The notes beneath the pieces were generated by a model, which ran no database searches, was not told where the DNA came from, and saw nothing but the letters and a program-made list of their open reading frames with translations. Of a stretch of DNA of 64,000 nt, positions 1 to 9,055 are shown one piece after another. The stretch is from positions 53,316 to 117,315 of the forward strand of contig CALJGL010000024.1 in assembly GCA_938075155.1 (NCBI GenBank), read 5' to 3'. Position numbers and translations under genes: made by a program. Source of the DNA: UBA12191 sp009937185 (GTDB taxonomy: Bacteria > Planctomycetota > UBA8108 > UBA1146). Positions within the stretch are counted from its first letter, which is position 1. Each line of letters begins with the position of its first letter.

Positions 1-333
1 GGTACTCCCATTCATGATCACCCGTCTTGGGGTGTTCTCGGAGTGCTACGCGGTCGCATGAGGTTTACGAACTACGCTCCCGATGAAGTCGATGGACAGC
101 GTTGTCTGATTCCCGTCGAGACGTTCATAGGTACCGCAGGCTCTGTGGGGACCGTTTACCCTCCGGCCATGGATCTTCATCGTATGGACAATTGCTCCGA
201 GGATGAGGTTGCTGTCACACTTCATGCATATGGGCTTCTCGTGAAAGAATTTCACATTTACAGCCCAGAAACTGCAGAGAAGCGTGAGGCGACCAGTGCA
301 TTCGATACGATTCTTGAGGGAGCCATGCCATAA
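1..333 (+). CDS. Cysteine dioxygenase-family cupin (3' part only)
   Basis: The frame is open from the first base, so the 5' end lies outside the window and only 110 C-terminal residues are seen. The visible part starts with a cupin motif, HDH followed by SWGVLGVLRG (residues 5-17 of the fragment), and has a later VTLHAYG. These match the three iron-binding histidines of type I cysteine dioxygenases and thiol dioxygenases, which oxidise cysteine or a similar thiol to its sulfinic acid in the cytoplasm. The substrate cannot be told from this fragment. About 105 bases separate it from the RimK-like gene, so co-transcription is possible but not shown. Confidence 0.8.
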   Translation, partial: GTPIHDHPSWGVLGVLRGRMRFTNYAPDEVDGQRCLIPVETFIGTAGSVGTVYPPAMDLHRMDNCSEDEVAVTLHAYGLLVKEFHIYSPETAEKREATSAFDTILEGAMP

Positions 334-438
334 GCCAGAAATGGCTATGAATTCTGCGATTCATTCATAATGCGCCCTTGCGTCAACCCACTTCAAAGGC
401 TGTCATCACCTCTGTCTTCATAAGAAAGAGGGATAACG

Positions 439-1341
439 GTGCGCATCGCTGTGATTACCATCAATTCAGAACTTCATACCTGCCAGAGAATTCTCAAGGC
501 GGGTGATTCCTTAGGGCATGAAGTCTTGCTCCTCGATGTACTGAGATTTTCAATTCACACCTCGGAACCATTTTTACGATACAGGGGTGAGCCTTTGCCC
601 CATGTGAGTTGTGGAATTCTCCGGCTAGGTACTCAGTTCCAAGGGTTGGCGATCGCTATTGGAAAAACGTTACAGTCCATGAGTGTTCCGTTACTGGATA
701 ACGTCGTTGCTCTGGAAACTGCTCGAGATAAATTTGAAACGCTTCAAATCCTATCCAAATCAGGTCTCCCAGTTCCGGAAACAGAGTTGGTGAGAGATCT
801 CGATCAGTTAGCAGCTTCTCTTCAAAGACTGAGCCCGCTCCCTGTCGTGATCAAACCACTGCATGGATCTCAAGGGCAAGGCGCTATCTTGGCGGAAAGT
901 GAAATGGCTGCGGTCTCGATGATGCAAAGTGTTCTTTTTCAGTCACGGGAGTTTGTTTTACAAAAATACATTCCTTGTCAGGGGATCGACACACGCGTGA
1001 TGGTCGTAGATGGTCAAGTCGTGGCAGCAATGCAAAGGGAAGCTCCTCCGGGTGATTTTAGATCAAATCTAGCAAGGGGTGGGACCTCTCGTGCAGTTGA
1101 AGTTTCAGAGGGAATGTCAGAACTCGCACTGAGAGCTACTCAAGAATTGGGACTGAATTGTGCTGGAGTGGACATCGTTGAAGGCCAAGAGGGACTCGTC
1201 ATTCTAGAGGTGAATGGTTCGCCTGGACTATCGGGAATAGAGCAAGCAACAGGTGTAGATGTGGCCTCCTTATGGATTTCAGCTTTGGAATCAAGAATTG
1301 AGGAGCAAAAAGATAAGAAGAAAAGTTGGGATCATGTCTGA
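439..1341 (+). CDS. RimK-family ATP-grasp ligase
   Basis: A 300-residue ATP-grasp protein of the RimK (alpha-L-glutamate ligase) type, about the usual family length. The N-terminal pre-ATP-grasp domain is followed by VVIKPLHGSQGQG (nucleotide-binding loop), FVLQKYIP, DTRVMVVDGQVVAAMQR and the metal-binding ILEVNGSPGL near residue 255. Family members add glutamate or similar amino acids to a protein or small molecule; the acceptor is not predictable here. The start is GTG, with AAAGAGGG six bases upstream. The 3' end overlaps polX by 8 bases, suggesting translational coupling. Confidence 0.85.
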   Translation: MRIAVITINSELHTCQRILKAGDSLGHEVLLLDVLRFSIHTSEPFLRYRGEPLPHVSCGILRLGTQFQGLAIAIGKTLQSMSVPLLDNVVALETARDKFETLQILSKSGLPVPETELVRDLDQLAASLQRLSPLPVVIKPLHGSQGQGAILAESEMAAVSMMQSVLFQSREFVLQKYIPCQGIDTRVMVVDGQVVAAMQREAPPGDFRSNLARGGTSRAVEVSEGMSELALRATQELGLNCAGVDIVEGQEGLVILEVNGSPGLSGIEQATGVDVASLWISALESRIEEQKDKKKSWDHV

Positions 1342-3091
1342 AAAATCCAGTATTGGGAAAGCAGAGATCACGCGTACTCTTGAGCAATTAGGTCACATTC
1401 TTGAGATTGCGGGATCCAGTCCTTTTAAAGTGCGCGCCTTCGTCAATGGTTCAAGAGCATTAGAAAATTGGCAGGGAGATCTCTTTCAGTTGGTAGAAGA
1501 TGGGAACGTCTCTTCTATACAAGGCATTGGAAAAGGTCTCGCCTCCATTATTGAGGATCTTGTACAGGATGGTCAGAGTGAAGCCGAAACCGAGATACGC
1601 GCCCTCATCCCAGAGTCACTTCTGCAAATTTTAAGAATTGCGGGCTTGGGGCCCAAGAAAGTTCGAGCGATCTACGAGAAGCTCGAAATTGAGACCATCG
1701 ATGATCTAGAAAAAGCGTGCAAGGAAGAACTGATTCAGTCTTTGCCAGGTTTCGGGAAGACCTCAGAAAATTCCATTCTCAAAGGTATCAATAATCTTCG
1801 GCGATTCTCTGGGCGCTCATTGATCCCAAATGCCCAGTCTGTTGCTGAAAGATTTTTGGCTTCTGTTAAAGATGCACAAGGAGTCACGAAGGCTGAAATC
1901 GCGGGCTCTATGCGACGTAACAGAGAAACGATCGGTGATATTGATGTTCTGGTTGCCAGTCTAGAGCCGGAAGCTGTCCGCCAAGCTTTTCTGTCGACGG
2001 AGGGTATCAAAGAGGTACTCGCAGAGGGCGAGACAAAATCTCGCGTGATTTCAGAAGAAGGTATGGGCGTTGACCTGAGGGTTGTTGAGCCGAAATCCTT
2101 TGCCCCAGCACTGCATTATTTTACCGGGAGTAAAGAGCACAATACTCGTCTTCGGCAGCGAGCCAGAGATAGAGGTTGGAAGTTGAACGAATATGGTCTC
2201 TGGAATGAAGCGGGTGAGGCACTTTCAACTCCCGAAGAGAAAGATATTTTTAGCCTATTGGATCTTGCGTGGATCCCTCCTGAACTCCGGGAGGACAATG
2301 GAGAAATCGAATGGGCAGAAAAACTCTTTGCTGAGAAAAAATCATGGAATGAACTTGTTACGGCAGATCAAATTCAAGGAGTACTTCATTGCCACTCGAC
2401 ATGGTCGGACGGTAAGGCGACATTGCAGGAGATGGTGCAGGCCGCGTCTGATATGGGCTGGAGTTATTATGGAACAGCAGATCACTCACGCACGGCGGCC
2501 TATGCCGGCGGATTAAGCATTGAGCAGCTAGCGGAACAACTTCTTGAGATCCAGGAACTTCGGAAAGAGTTCCCTCAGATGACGATTCTTCAAGGAATAG
2601 AGAGTGACATTCTTCAAGATGGATCTCTGGATTATCCAGATGAAGTTTTGGAGAGACTCGACTATGTGGTGGCGAGCGTGCATTCTTCTTTCAGTATGCC
2701 TCGTAAAGATCAGACTGCCAGAATAGAAAAAGCACTTCGGCATCCATGTACGACTGTTTGGGGACATCCTACTGGACGATTGCTCCTGCAAAGAGATGGC
2801 TACGAGATTGATATGGATCATCTCCTTAAAGTGGCTGCCGAAGAGGGTGTTATTGTTGAGTTGAATGCACATCCCAGACGGCTGGATGTGGATTGGCGTT
2901 GGGGAAGAAGAATACAAGAGCTCGGATTAGATGTTGGAATACATCCGGATGCCCATTCCACCCATGGATTAAAAGATGTTCAATACGGTGTGATGGCAGC
3001 GAGGAAAATGGGTTTATCTTCGACTCAGATCACCAATTGCATGGAACGAGACGAATACCTCGAGCGAATAAAGCGATGCCATCATTCATAA
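1334..3091 (+). CDS. polX: DNA polymerase X with PHP exonuclease domain
   Basis: Bacterial PolX, a repair polymerase that fills short gaps and carries a 3'-5' exonuclease. The 585 residues fit the family (about 570). Helix-hairpin-helix segments occupy roughly residues 1-170. The nucleotidyltransferase motif GSMRR followed by GDIDVL is near 193-205, with the catalytic aspartates. A C-terminal PHP domain follows, with HCHSTWSDG near 352 and ADHS near 382 as metal ligands. I chose the ATG at 1334 because it overlaps the end of the RimK-like gene and gives the normal N-terminus; an in-frame start at 1259 would add 25 unrelated residues. Confidence 0.93.
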   Translation: MSEKSSIGKAEITRTLEQLGHILEIAGSSPFKVRAFVNGSRALENWQGDLFQLVEDGNVSSIQGIGKGLASIIEDLVQDGQSEAETEIRALIPESLLQILRIAGLGPKKVRAIYEKLEIETIDDLEKACKEELIQSLPGFGKTSENSILKGINNLRRFSGRSLIPNAQSVAERFLASVKDAQGVTKAEIAGSMRRNRETIGDIDVLVASLEPEAVRQAFLSTEGIKEVLAEGETKSRVISEEGMGVDLRVVEPKSFAPALHYFTGSKEHNTRLRQRARDRGWKLNEYGLWNEAGEALSTPEEKDIFSLLDLAWIPPELREDNGEIEWAEKLFAEKKSWNELVTADQIQGVLHCHSTWSDGKATLQEMVQAASDMGWSYYGTADHSRTAAYAGGLSIEQLAEQLLEIQELRKEFPQMTILQGIESDILQDGSLDYPDEVLERLDYVVASVHSSFSMPRKDQTARIEKALRHPCTTVWGHPTGRLLLQRDGYEIDMDHLLKVAAEEGVIVELNAHPRRLDVDWRWGRRIQELGLDVGIHPDAHSTHGLKDVQYGVMAARKMGLSSTQITNCMERDEYLERIKRCHHS

Positions 3092-3116
3092 ACCATCTCT
3101 GGAAAGGGATCCTGCG

Positions 3117-3590
3117 ATGAGCCGAAGTCAGAAAAAATCAAAGGAGAGTTCCGTAGAGATGAGAGAGCTTGTCTTACCGAACGATACCAATAGCCATGGA
3201 AATGTATTGGGCGGAAAAGTTCTTCATTTGATGGATCTTGCCTGCGCAATGGTAGCGATGCGTCACTGTAGAAGACCAGTGGTGACAGCTGCGATGGATA
3301 ATGTAGAGTTCTTGGCGCCCATTCCTGGGGGGCACTTTATGATCTTGAAGGCGATGGTCAACTATACCGGAAGAAGTTCGATGGAAATTGGTGTCAGAGT
3401 TGAAGGTGAAGACCCTCGAACTGGCGATATTACCCATACGTCGAGTGCATATCTTTCCTTTGTCGCTCTCGATGATCTAAAGAATCCTGTTGAAGTCCCT
3501 GAACTTATTCCTTTCTCAGAAGAAGAGAAAAGAAGATTCCAGGAAGCCGCAAAGAGAGCAGAACTGAGAAAAGAGCATCGTCGCGACTGA
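3117..3590 (+). CDS. Acyl-CoA thioesterase, hotdog fold
   Basis: A 157-residue hotdog-fold acyl-CoA hydrolase of the YciA/BACH type, which releases free CoA from fatty acyl-CoAs in the cytoplasm. The signature LPNDTNSHGNVLGGKVLHLMD (residues 19-39) contains the conserved Asn/Asp positions of this family, and a second conserved block MDNVEFLAP follows. The C-terminus is a charged helix (EEEKRRFQEAAKRAEL). It begins 26 bases after polX with AAGGGA upstream of the ATG, so it is probably the last gene of the rimK-like/polX operon. Confidence 0.85.
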   Translation: MSRSQKKSKESSVEMRELVLPNDTNSHGNVLGGKVLHLMDLACAMVAMRHCRRPVVTAAMDNVEFLAPIPGGHFMILKAMVNYTGRSSMEIGVRVEGEDPRTGDITHTSSAYLSFVALDDLKNPVEVPELIPFSEEEKRRFQEAAKRAELRKEHRRD

Positions 3591-3648
3591 TGATAGGCAC
3601 ACTGAGTGCAAACCCATGAATATCGCGCTCTTAGTGGGGTGACACGAA

Positions 3649-4650
3649 CTATCCGTTTAGTTTCTTACGGATGTTATCGAGTAACAGATTGATTTGGTTA
3701 TTTCGGAACGTCAGTGGAATCTTCTGAATCAATGTGAACGCTTCATTCGTGCGTCCATTGATGTGAAGGCATTGAGCGAATAGTCCTAGAACCTGAAAAT
3801 CATTCGGGAACCGCTTGTATGCCTTTTGAATCGCAACGGTCGCTTGGTTCCAATTCTTTCGTTGCAGACTAAATAAACAATTATTGACCTCTACTTGAAG
3901 GCCTGTTTTCAAGCCTTTCATGGAGCGTTCTGTTTTGTCTTTAAGAATAACTCTCTCGGAATCTAAAGAGTTTCTTAAAATATTCTCAATATCACTCGTG
4001 GCTACAATTTGTAAAATTAGATAAGTTTTTCCTAGAAGATAAAAAGGGTAGGGGTTTTGTCTGTCAGAATTCGTAATCTCAGTAAGGATTTCTAGGGCTA
4101 TTTCAGGTTGACCGCTTTCGAGTGAAATTTCTGCAAGAGTTGTTTTTAGCGGGAATGAAGAAGGAGAGAGTGCCAAGCATTGATTTATTTGTTCGCGAGC
4201 TTTTTCAATGTTTCCAGAATCAAGAAGACTTGTTGCTAAGTAGTGACGTGCTGGAAGGTAATCCGGGAAATTATTACAAAGTTTAACTAGTTTTTCGTTC
4301 GCGCTTTCAATGTTTCCCAACATAGCGATAGATCGTGCCGCGCGGTAATCCCATAGTGGATTATTCTTATCAAGAAGAGCTGCTGCTTTGAACTCATCTG
4401 AAGATTCTTGAAATGCTCCATTCTCGAACAAAGCAAATGCATACTTCCCACGTGAAATGGCATTATCTGGAGATCTTAAAGCCAGAGATTCAAATTTAGA
4501 AATCATCTCTTTTTGTAGAGAATCGATAATCGTCTCTGGGCGCAGTTTTGACACTGGGGGAAGCGGCTCATTGGGTGAGCAGCCTGTCAGTAGCAATTGA
4601 ATCATGAAGAGAATAATGATGGGTAAATGGAATTTGGGACTAAAGATCAT
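3649..4650 (-). CDS. TPR-repeat lipoprotein
   Basis: A 333-residue predicted lipoprotein. A hydrophobic signal segment (IIILFMIQLLLTGC) ends in a lipobox with Cys 24. The rest is tetratricopeptide-like helical repeats such as NPLWDYRAARSIAMLGN and PARHYLATSLLDSGN. TPR proteins are protein-binding scaffolds, and no partner or enzyme function is visible. It overlaps the upstream TPR gene by ATGA, making it the third gene of an operon headed by the CRTAC1-like gene. Codon use is AT-rich compared with most of the window. Confidence 0.7.
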   Translation of the reverse strand: MIFSPKFHLPIIILFMIQLLLTGCSPNEPLPPVSKLRPETIIDSLQKEMISKFESLALRSPDNAISRGKYAFALFENGAFQESSDEFKAAALLDKNNPLWDYRAARSIAMLGNIESANEKLVKLCNNFPDYLPARHYLATSLLDSGNIEKAREQINQCLALSPSSFPLKTTLAEISLESGQPEIALEILTEITNSDRQNPYPFYLLGKTYLILQIVATSDIENILRNSLDSERVILKDKTERSMKGLKTGLQVEVNNCLFSLQRKNWNQATVAIQKAYKRFPNDFQVLGLFAQCLHINGRTNEAFTLIQKIPLTFRNNQINLLLDNIRKKLNG

Positions 4651-5777
4651 TGACGACCTCGATTCACGGTGTCTAACTTTTCCTTAAGTCCGGAAGACCT
4701 CTTGTTATCAGGTTCTAAGACGTAGATTAAATCGACGTCTTTGATTGCGCTTTGAATCATTCCTATTTCGATGAAAGCCAAGGCTCGATTGTGAAGCGTG
4801 ATAGTTCGTGAGCCGTCGATATTGAGACTGCTATTAAAGTATCGCACCGCTTTTCGATATTTCCCCAAGCGAAGATAATTTCTACCAATGCGGTCTATGA
4901 TCACCGGATCACTAGGGCGTCCTTCATGCGCGATTTCTAGACATACAATTGAGCTACATAATTGATTGGCTTTGTCGAAAACTTCAGATTTTTCCACCCA
5001 AAAATTAGGGCTTTTATTTAGTAATTCCACAGTGAAGTTAATTATATCTGTGATCGGAAAAGCGATATTTTCTACATCGTCTTTTACAAGTAATTTTTGG
5101 TACTCAGTAAGCGCTTCCATATTACCTAATCGTAATTGAACTGTTGCCATAGAGTTGAGGCTAGTTTTTTCATTCGGATGAACCAAGAGAACCTTCGATA
5201 AGTATTTCTCGGCTTCAGTGTACCTTTCGGCAGAGATGAGACTTTGTGCAAGTCGTCGCTGTCCCGCTGCGCAATCAGGCCGTTTCTGAGTATATTTCTT
5301 CAAGTGCTCTACAGAAGCTTCAAGCTGTCCTGCTCGGCCTAACAACTCTCCGATCCTGAAAGATAGAGGGGCGTAGTCAGGGTCGAGCTCAGCGCACTTT
5401 TGATATTGGGCAAGAGAAGATTCCGATTCGCCCAAAAGCTCGAGGCTGATTCCGCTTAAGTAGTGAGCTTCCATGTTATCTGGATTGAGTTTGATAGCCT
5501 CCATGTATTGAACTTGGGCCCATTTGTGAAAATCGTGACTGGCCAAAACTTTGGCGAGTTGAAGTTGCGCTTTGAAGTCTGCGGGCGCGTCCTTCGCAAA
5601 TGAATAACTACCTAAAATCGCATTTTTAACAGGCAGAGCGATTTCTCCAGAGATGATAGTTTGAATATCTTCGTGGGTGACTTGAGAAAATGATTTAGTA
5701 GTACTGAAAATAGAAGAAAAAATGACTAATAAAATTAAAGTCTTCAATTGTAGAAAAGAATTTATTTGATGGGTCAC
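4647..5777 (-). CDS. Secreted TPR-repeat protein
   Basis: A 376-residue protein with an N-terminal signal peptide (LKTLILLVIFSSIFSTTKSFSQ) and at least six TPR-like repeats, for example NMEAHYLSGISLELLGE and CAAGQRRLAQSLISAERY. I chose the GTG at 5777: it overlaps the stop of the upstream gene (GTGA) and has GGAGAAGGAG just before it. A possible ATG at 5822 would instead overlap the preceding gene by 49 bases. The protein is likely periplasmic or exported and involved in protein-protein contacts. Its exact role is unknown. Confidence 0.7.
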   Translation of the reverse strand: MTHQINSFLQLKTLILLVIFSSIFSTTKSFSQVTHEDIQTIISGEIALPVKNAILGSYSFAKDAPADFKAQLQLAKVLASHDFHKWAQVQYMEAIKLNPDNMEAHYLSGISLELLGESESSLAQYQKCAELDPDYAPLSFRIGELLGRAGQLEASVEHLKKYTQKRPDCAAGQRRLAQSLISAERYTEAEKYLSKVLLVHPNEKTSLNSMATVQLRLGNMEALTEYQKLLVKDDVENIAFPITDIINFTVELLNKSPNFWVEKSEVFDKANQLCSSIVCLEIAHEGRPSDPVIIDRIGRNYLRLGKYRKAVRYFNSSLNIDGSRTITLHNRALAFIEIGMIQSAIKDVDLIYVLEPDNKRSSGLKEKLDTVNRGRQ

Positions 5778-7570
5778 TTTGTTTCTCCTTCTCCATAGGT
5801 CAACTGAACTCTTTGGTTCCATTTCTCAATATTAAAATTTTCACGTATTCCGCCAGGCCAGATCACTTCAATGTTGTTTCCTGGATTTACTGCTCCGAAG
5901 TGAACTTCAGCAGGGAAAGCTGATGCGTAACCTTTACAGGTCGTGAATGTTCTCGTCAGTATTTCCTCGCCGTCTTGGGCCATAACAGTGGCACCCTCTG
6001 TGACGGGCCCACCTTTTATTCCTAGCAAGTCGACGACCAGCCATTGACCTGATCTCGGCGCGTCATTCCGAAAGATTTGTGTGGGTTCCTGACAATTAGA
6101 TACGATGAGATCAAGATCTCCATCCCGATCCAGATCCGCATGAACAATACTTCTGCTGGTTCTGACGTCTTTTGAGAACTCACAGAGTGGATTTTTGTCT
6201 ATGTTGAATTTCCCGGATCCGTCATTCAAGTATATGTGATTGGGTTCCGAATATTCAGTGAAGGGTGGTGGTGTATTACATTTGAATATCGAGTCTCCTC
6301 GAGTGACTTTGCCATTTGCAATGAAAAGATCGAGATCCCCATCCAGTTCTAGGTCCATGGCACTCACGCCGAAGCCTGTAAATGCCATGCTGCTTGTTGC
6401 CAATCCCGATTGCCCGGTGGTGTCATTGAATCCAATATTGGATCCAAGATTCTTATAAATGGTATTACTTTCCATGACGAGGTGCGTCACAAATAGATCC
6501 AGCAATGAATCATTGTCAAAATCTGCAGCAATGACTCCCATTCCGGCCTCTTTTTGTCCGTTCATATTTAAAGCGGCCCCTAATATCGGAGCCAAATCAA
6601 CGAACTTTCCGTCACCTTGGTTTACATAGAGGTTGTTCGCGTATGCGTCATTGGCAACATAGATGTCCATCAAACCATCAGCGTTCTGATCGAGAAAAAC
6701 AACGCCAAGACTAGCCGCTGCAATTTTATTAATTCCGGATTCTGTTGATACGTCAATGAACTTACCGTCTCCGGTGTTCTGTAGTAGGACATCCTTAGAT
6801 GGCGGAAACGCTTTTGGCCCACAAAATTCTTTTCTTCCAGCAGCGTCAGTGCACTGAGTTTTAATGTCATACTCAACGTATTGAGTGACGTATAAATCAA
6901 GGTCTCCATCGAGGTCATAGTCTAACCATCCTGCGGAGACAGAAGTTCCTTGAATATCTATGCCCGCTTCAGTGGTGACATTAGTGAATTGTCCTCCTCC
7001 GAGGTTTTTATAAAGATGATCTTGGCCATTGTTGCACACGTAAATGTCAGGAAGTCCATCATTATTATAGTCACCAGACGCCACTCCCATCGTAAAGCCT
7101 TCGTCTGCGAGACCACTGCCTTCGGTAGAGTCGATGAATTTCATCGGAGCGATCTGTTCGAAAAATCTATTCATTCCCGCTTTACTCGGAGTTCCCTTTG
7201 GAAGGGTATCGCTCGCTTGGGCCAAATAGACATCTAGATCGGAATCACCGTCGGCATCGAAAATTGCTATTCCTGATCCCACTGCGGCAATCAGGGGGCC
7301 TGCTGTTTCGGAATGAATTTTGTATGTGAAATCAATTCCACTTTGCTGTGTTACGTCTACGAGCCAAGGATTGAGTGCTGTTTTTGATGGGGGGTTTTTA
7401 TTATCAGCATCGTTCTGGGTTAGGGATTCATTTTCTAATGGCGTGTTTATTTCAAGTTTAGAATTAGATATCGGCTTTTGTTTGTTGTCGGAACTACAAG
7501 CTGGAATAAAAGTCAGCGATATTGAAGCCATAGCGGCGATTTTGAGTACTCGTGAAAAAAAGTCGGACAT
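5774..7570 (-). CDS. CRTAC1-family FG-GAP/ASPIC-UnbV lipoprotein
   Basis: A 598-residue exported protein with seven or more FG-GAP/VCBS calcium-binding repeats (for example DYNNDGLPDIYVCN, DYDLDGDLDLYVTQ, DLDRDGDLDLIVSN), predicting a beta-propeller. A C-terminal ASPIC/UnbV domain follows (around GQWLVVDLLGIKG to EVIWPGG). The N-terminus has a hydrophobic stretch ending FIPAC, a plausible but non-ideal lipobox. I chose ATG 7570 because the signal segment begins there; the frame extends upstream to 7633. The family is abundant in Planctomycetota, often next to TPR proteins as here, but its biochemical role is not established. Confidence 0.82.
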   Translation of the reverse strand: MSDFFSRVLKIAAMASISLTFIPACSSDNKQKPISNSKLEINTPLENESLTQNDADNKNPPSKTALNPWLVDVTQQSGIDFTYKIHSETAGPLIAAVGSGIAIFDADGDSDLDVYLAQASDTLPKGTPSKAGMNRFFEQIAPMKFIDSTEGSGLADEGFTMGVASGDYNNDGLPDIYVCNNGQDHLYKNLGGGQFTNVTTEAGIDIQGTSVSAGWLDYDLDGDLDLYVTQYVEYDIKTQCTDAAGRKEFCGPKAFPPSKDVLLQNTGDGKFIDVSTESGINKIAAASLGVVFLDQNADGLMDIYVANDAYANNLYVNQGDGKFVDLAPILGAALNMNGQKEAGMGVIAADFDNDSLLDLFVTHLVMESNTIYKNLGSNIGFNDTTGQSGLATSSMAFTGFGVSAMDLELDGDLDLFIANGKVTRGDSIFKCNTPPPFTEYSEPNHIYLNDGSGKFNIDKNPLCEFSKDVRTSRSIVHADLDRDGDLDLIVSNCQEPTQIFRNDAPRSGQWLVVDLLGIKGGPVTEGATVMAQDGEEILTRTFTTCKGYASAFPAEVHFGAVNPGNNIEVIWPGGIRENFNIEKWNQRVQLTYGEGETK

Positions 7571-7980
7571 ACTCTTAGGAATGAAATCCAAGAACAACCT
7601 GTCGCAACTTATTATTACATCAATGCATCCCAATGGATTAGCCCTCCCACAAGAGCAATCTAATGATCGTTAAGTATAGTGATTTCTTTAATGATTTTGT
7701 ATGTAATTCTATATGGACTCTCTTCGTGATATCTTTTTGCGGTCACTGTATAATGCGATGGTATTCGGAATTTCTTAAACAAGTTTATTTATTGAACTTA
7801 TGGTCGACTGTTACAAGGTCTATCCCTGTTGAACTTGTCCGAGCCACGATCCACTGTTTGGCCGCATGTCCGCGTGCTAGCCAACAAGTCTTTATACAGT
7901 TAAACTTTACACACTTGAGGGGCGTGTCATAGGCATGGGGATCGTCTTAGATATGAGAGTGCTCTTGGAATGGAGTTCAA
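7571..7980. other. AT-rich divergent intergenic region
   Basis: This stretch separates divergently transcribed genes, so it should hold promoters for both. It is AT-rich on the left side, like the operon to its left, and becomes more balanced toward 7980. An open frame from 7663 to 7932 has no recognisable domain, odd composition (many Cys, Trp and Phe) and no clear ribosome-binding site, so I do not call it a gene. I see no RNA gene or repeat. Confidence 0.5.
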
Positions 7981-8823
7981 ATGGGATTTTGGCCCAATCC
8001 AAATGAGAATACTCATCATAGAAGCGCAGAATTCCGCGCTGCATATCGGCAAGTCCAATCTTCTCTTCTCTCCATCTTTCATCTTCGTTCCATGGATTGG
8101 GACATTCTTTTATTGCCACTCAGCGGCTCTCTTGCCATAGAAAGTGTGATTCGAACCTTCGGAGGCTCTGTACGTGTGTGTACGGAGGGGGGGTTCAGTC
8201 ACCGTGTTGCTGAAGTCCATCATTCGGAAGACTCAGACCTGGCCTTTGGCGTTCTTCATGAAACGAATGATTCCAGATTCTGCAACGTGAGCGGGTGTCA
8301 TATCGTCGATGCGGTTTCTGCATTGCCCTACTTTCAATTTCCAGAATCAGCCCAGGTGGTTGTCACGGTCAGCTCTAAACAGTTCGGAGGCGACACTGTC
8401 TGGTCGATGGCATTCGTTCGCAAAGACTTCTGGCATCGAGTTCAACCGCTTCAAGGCTATTTGGATCTGAATCGTTACCGTAAATTTGAACAGATCGCGG
8501 AGACTCCCTGTACTCCACCGATTCGTGGGCTATTTTCTCTCGCCGATAAACTTGAAGGATTTGACGTCCAACAGTTTAGAGATCGTATTGATCGGCGATA
8601 TGCGGAAGCAAAAGACCTTGTTCTCTCTGCAGGAGGGGAGGTAAAAGGGGGCCCGCCTGCATTTACTTTTCGCTTTGCTGAGTCAGATTGCGTCGATACA
8701 GAAAAATTATGGATACCTCCGAATTCAGAAGGCTGGCTTCAGGCCTTCTTATGGTCAGGAACTGATCGTGAGTTCGACAATTTTATGGAAGAGTTACAGC
8801 GATTGACGGTCTCAGTCGATTAG
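7981..8823 (+). CDS. Shortened class-V aminotransferase-like protein
   Basis: A 280-residue PLP-fold protein resembling 2-aminoethylphosphonate transaminase/class V aminotransferases, which are usually about 365 residues. Recognisable landmarks are THHRSAEF near residue 11 (family: GHREPEF), PLSGSLAIESV near 46-56 (family: GSGTFAVE), HETNDSRF near 93, VDAVSAL with Asp 110, and SSKQFGG with the likely Schiff-base Lys 133. The usual N-terminal GPGP stretch and part of the C-terminal domain are missing. Stops upstream fix the ATG at 7981, which has GGAG seven bases before it. It may be a diverged enzyme or a reduced copy; activity is uncertain. Confidence 0.6.
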   Translation: MGFWPNPNENTHHRSAEFRAAYRQVQSSLLSIFHLRSMDWDILLLPLSGSLAIESVIRTFGGSVRVCTEGGFSHRVAEVHHSEDSDLAFGVLHETNDSRFCNVSGCHIVDAVSALPYFQFPESAQVVVTVSSKQFGGDTVWSMAFVRKDFWHRVQPLQGYLDLNRYRKFEQIAETPCTPPIRGLFSLADKLEGFDVQQFRDRIDRRYAEAKDLVLSAGGEVKGGPPAFTFRFAESDCVDTEKLWIPPNSEGWLQAFLWSGTDREFDNFMEELQRLTVSVD

Positions 8824-8978
8824 AGAAGTGTTTTCCGCTGAAGAGGATATCGCTGGCAAGACTGGAGTGGTCTGTGAAAGATCAGAATCTACGGATGATG
8901 GGATTTTTCTTCCCTGATCGAGTCGTCCGATCATGAATAGTACGAGTTTCAAGGATCAACAACGAGTTCACTCTAAAA

Positions 8979-9019
8979 AATCAACTCGTCCGAGATGACG
9001 AATCTCGGACGAGTTGATT
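8979..9019. terminator. Bidirectional hairpin terminator
   Basis: A perfect 18-bp stem (8979-8996 with 9002-9019) encloses a 5-base loop between the convergent aminotransferase-like and TraT-like genes. A-rich sequence precedes it and a short T/A-rich stretch follows, so it can serve both strands. Confidence 0.8.
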
Positions 9020-9055
9020 AGTTAATGAATCCTATCTACAAATTGTAGAGCGGAT

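Noticed and set aside
7663..7932. Open frame of 89 codons on the plus strand
   Set aside because: No ribosome-binding site, no domain, odd residue composition, and position in an AT-rich divergent promoter region.
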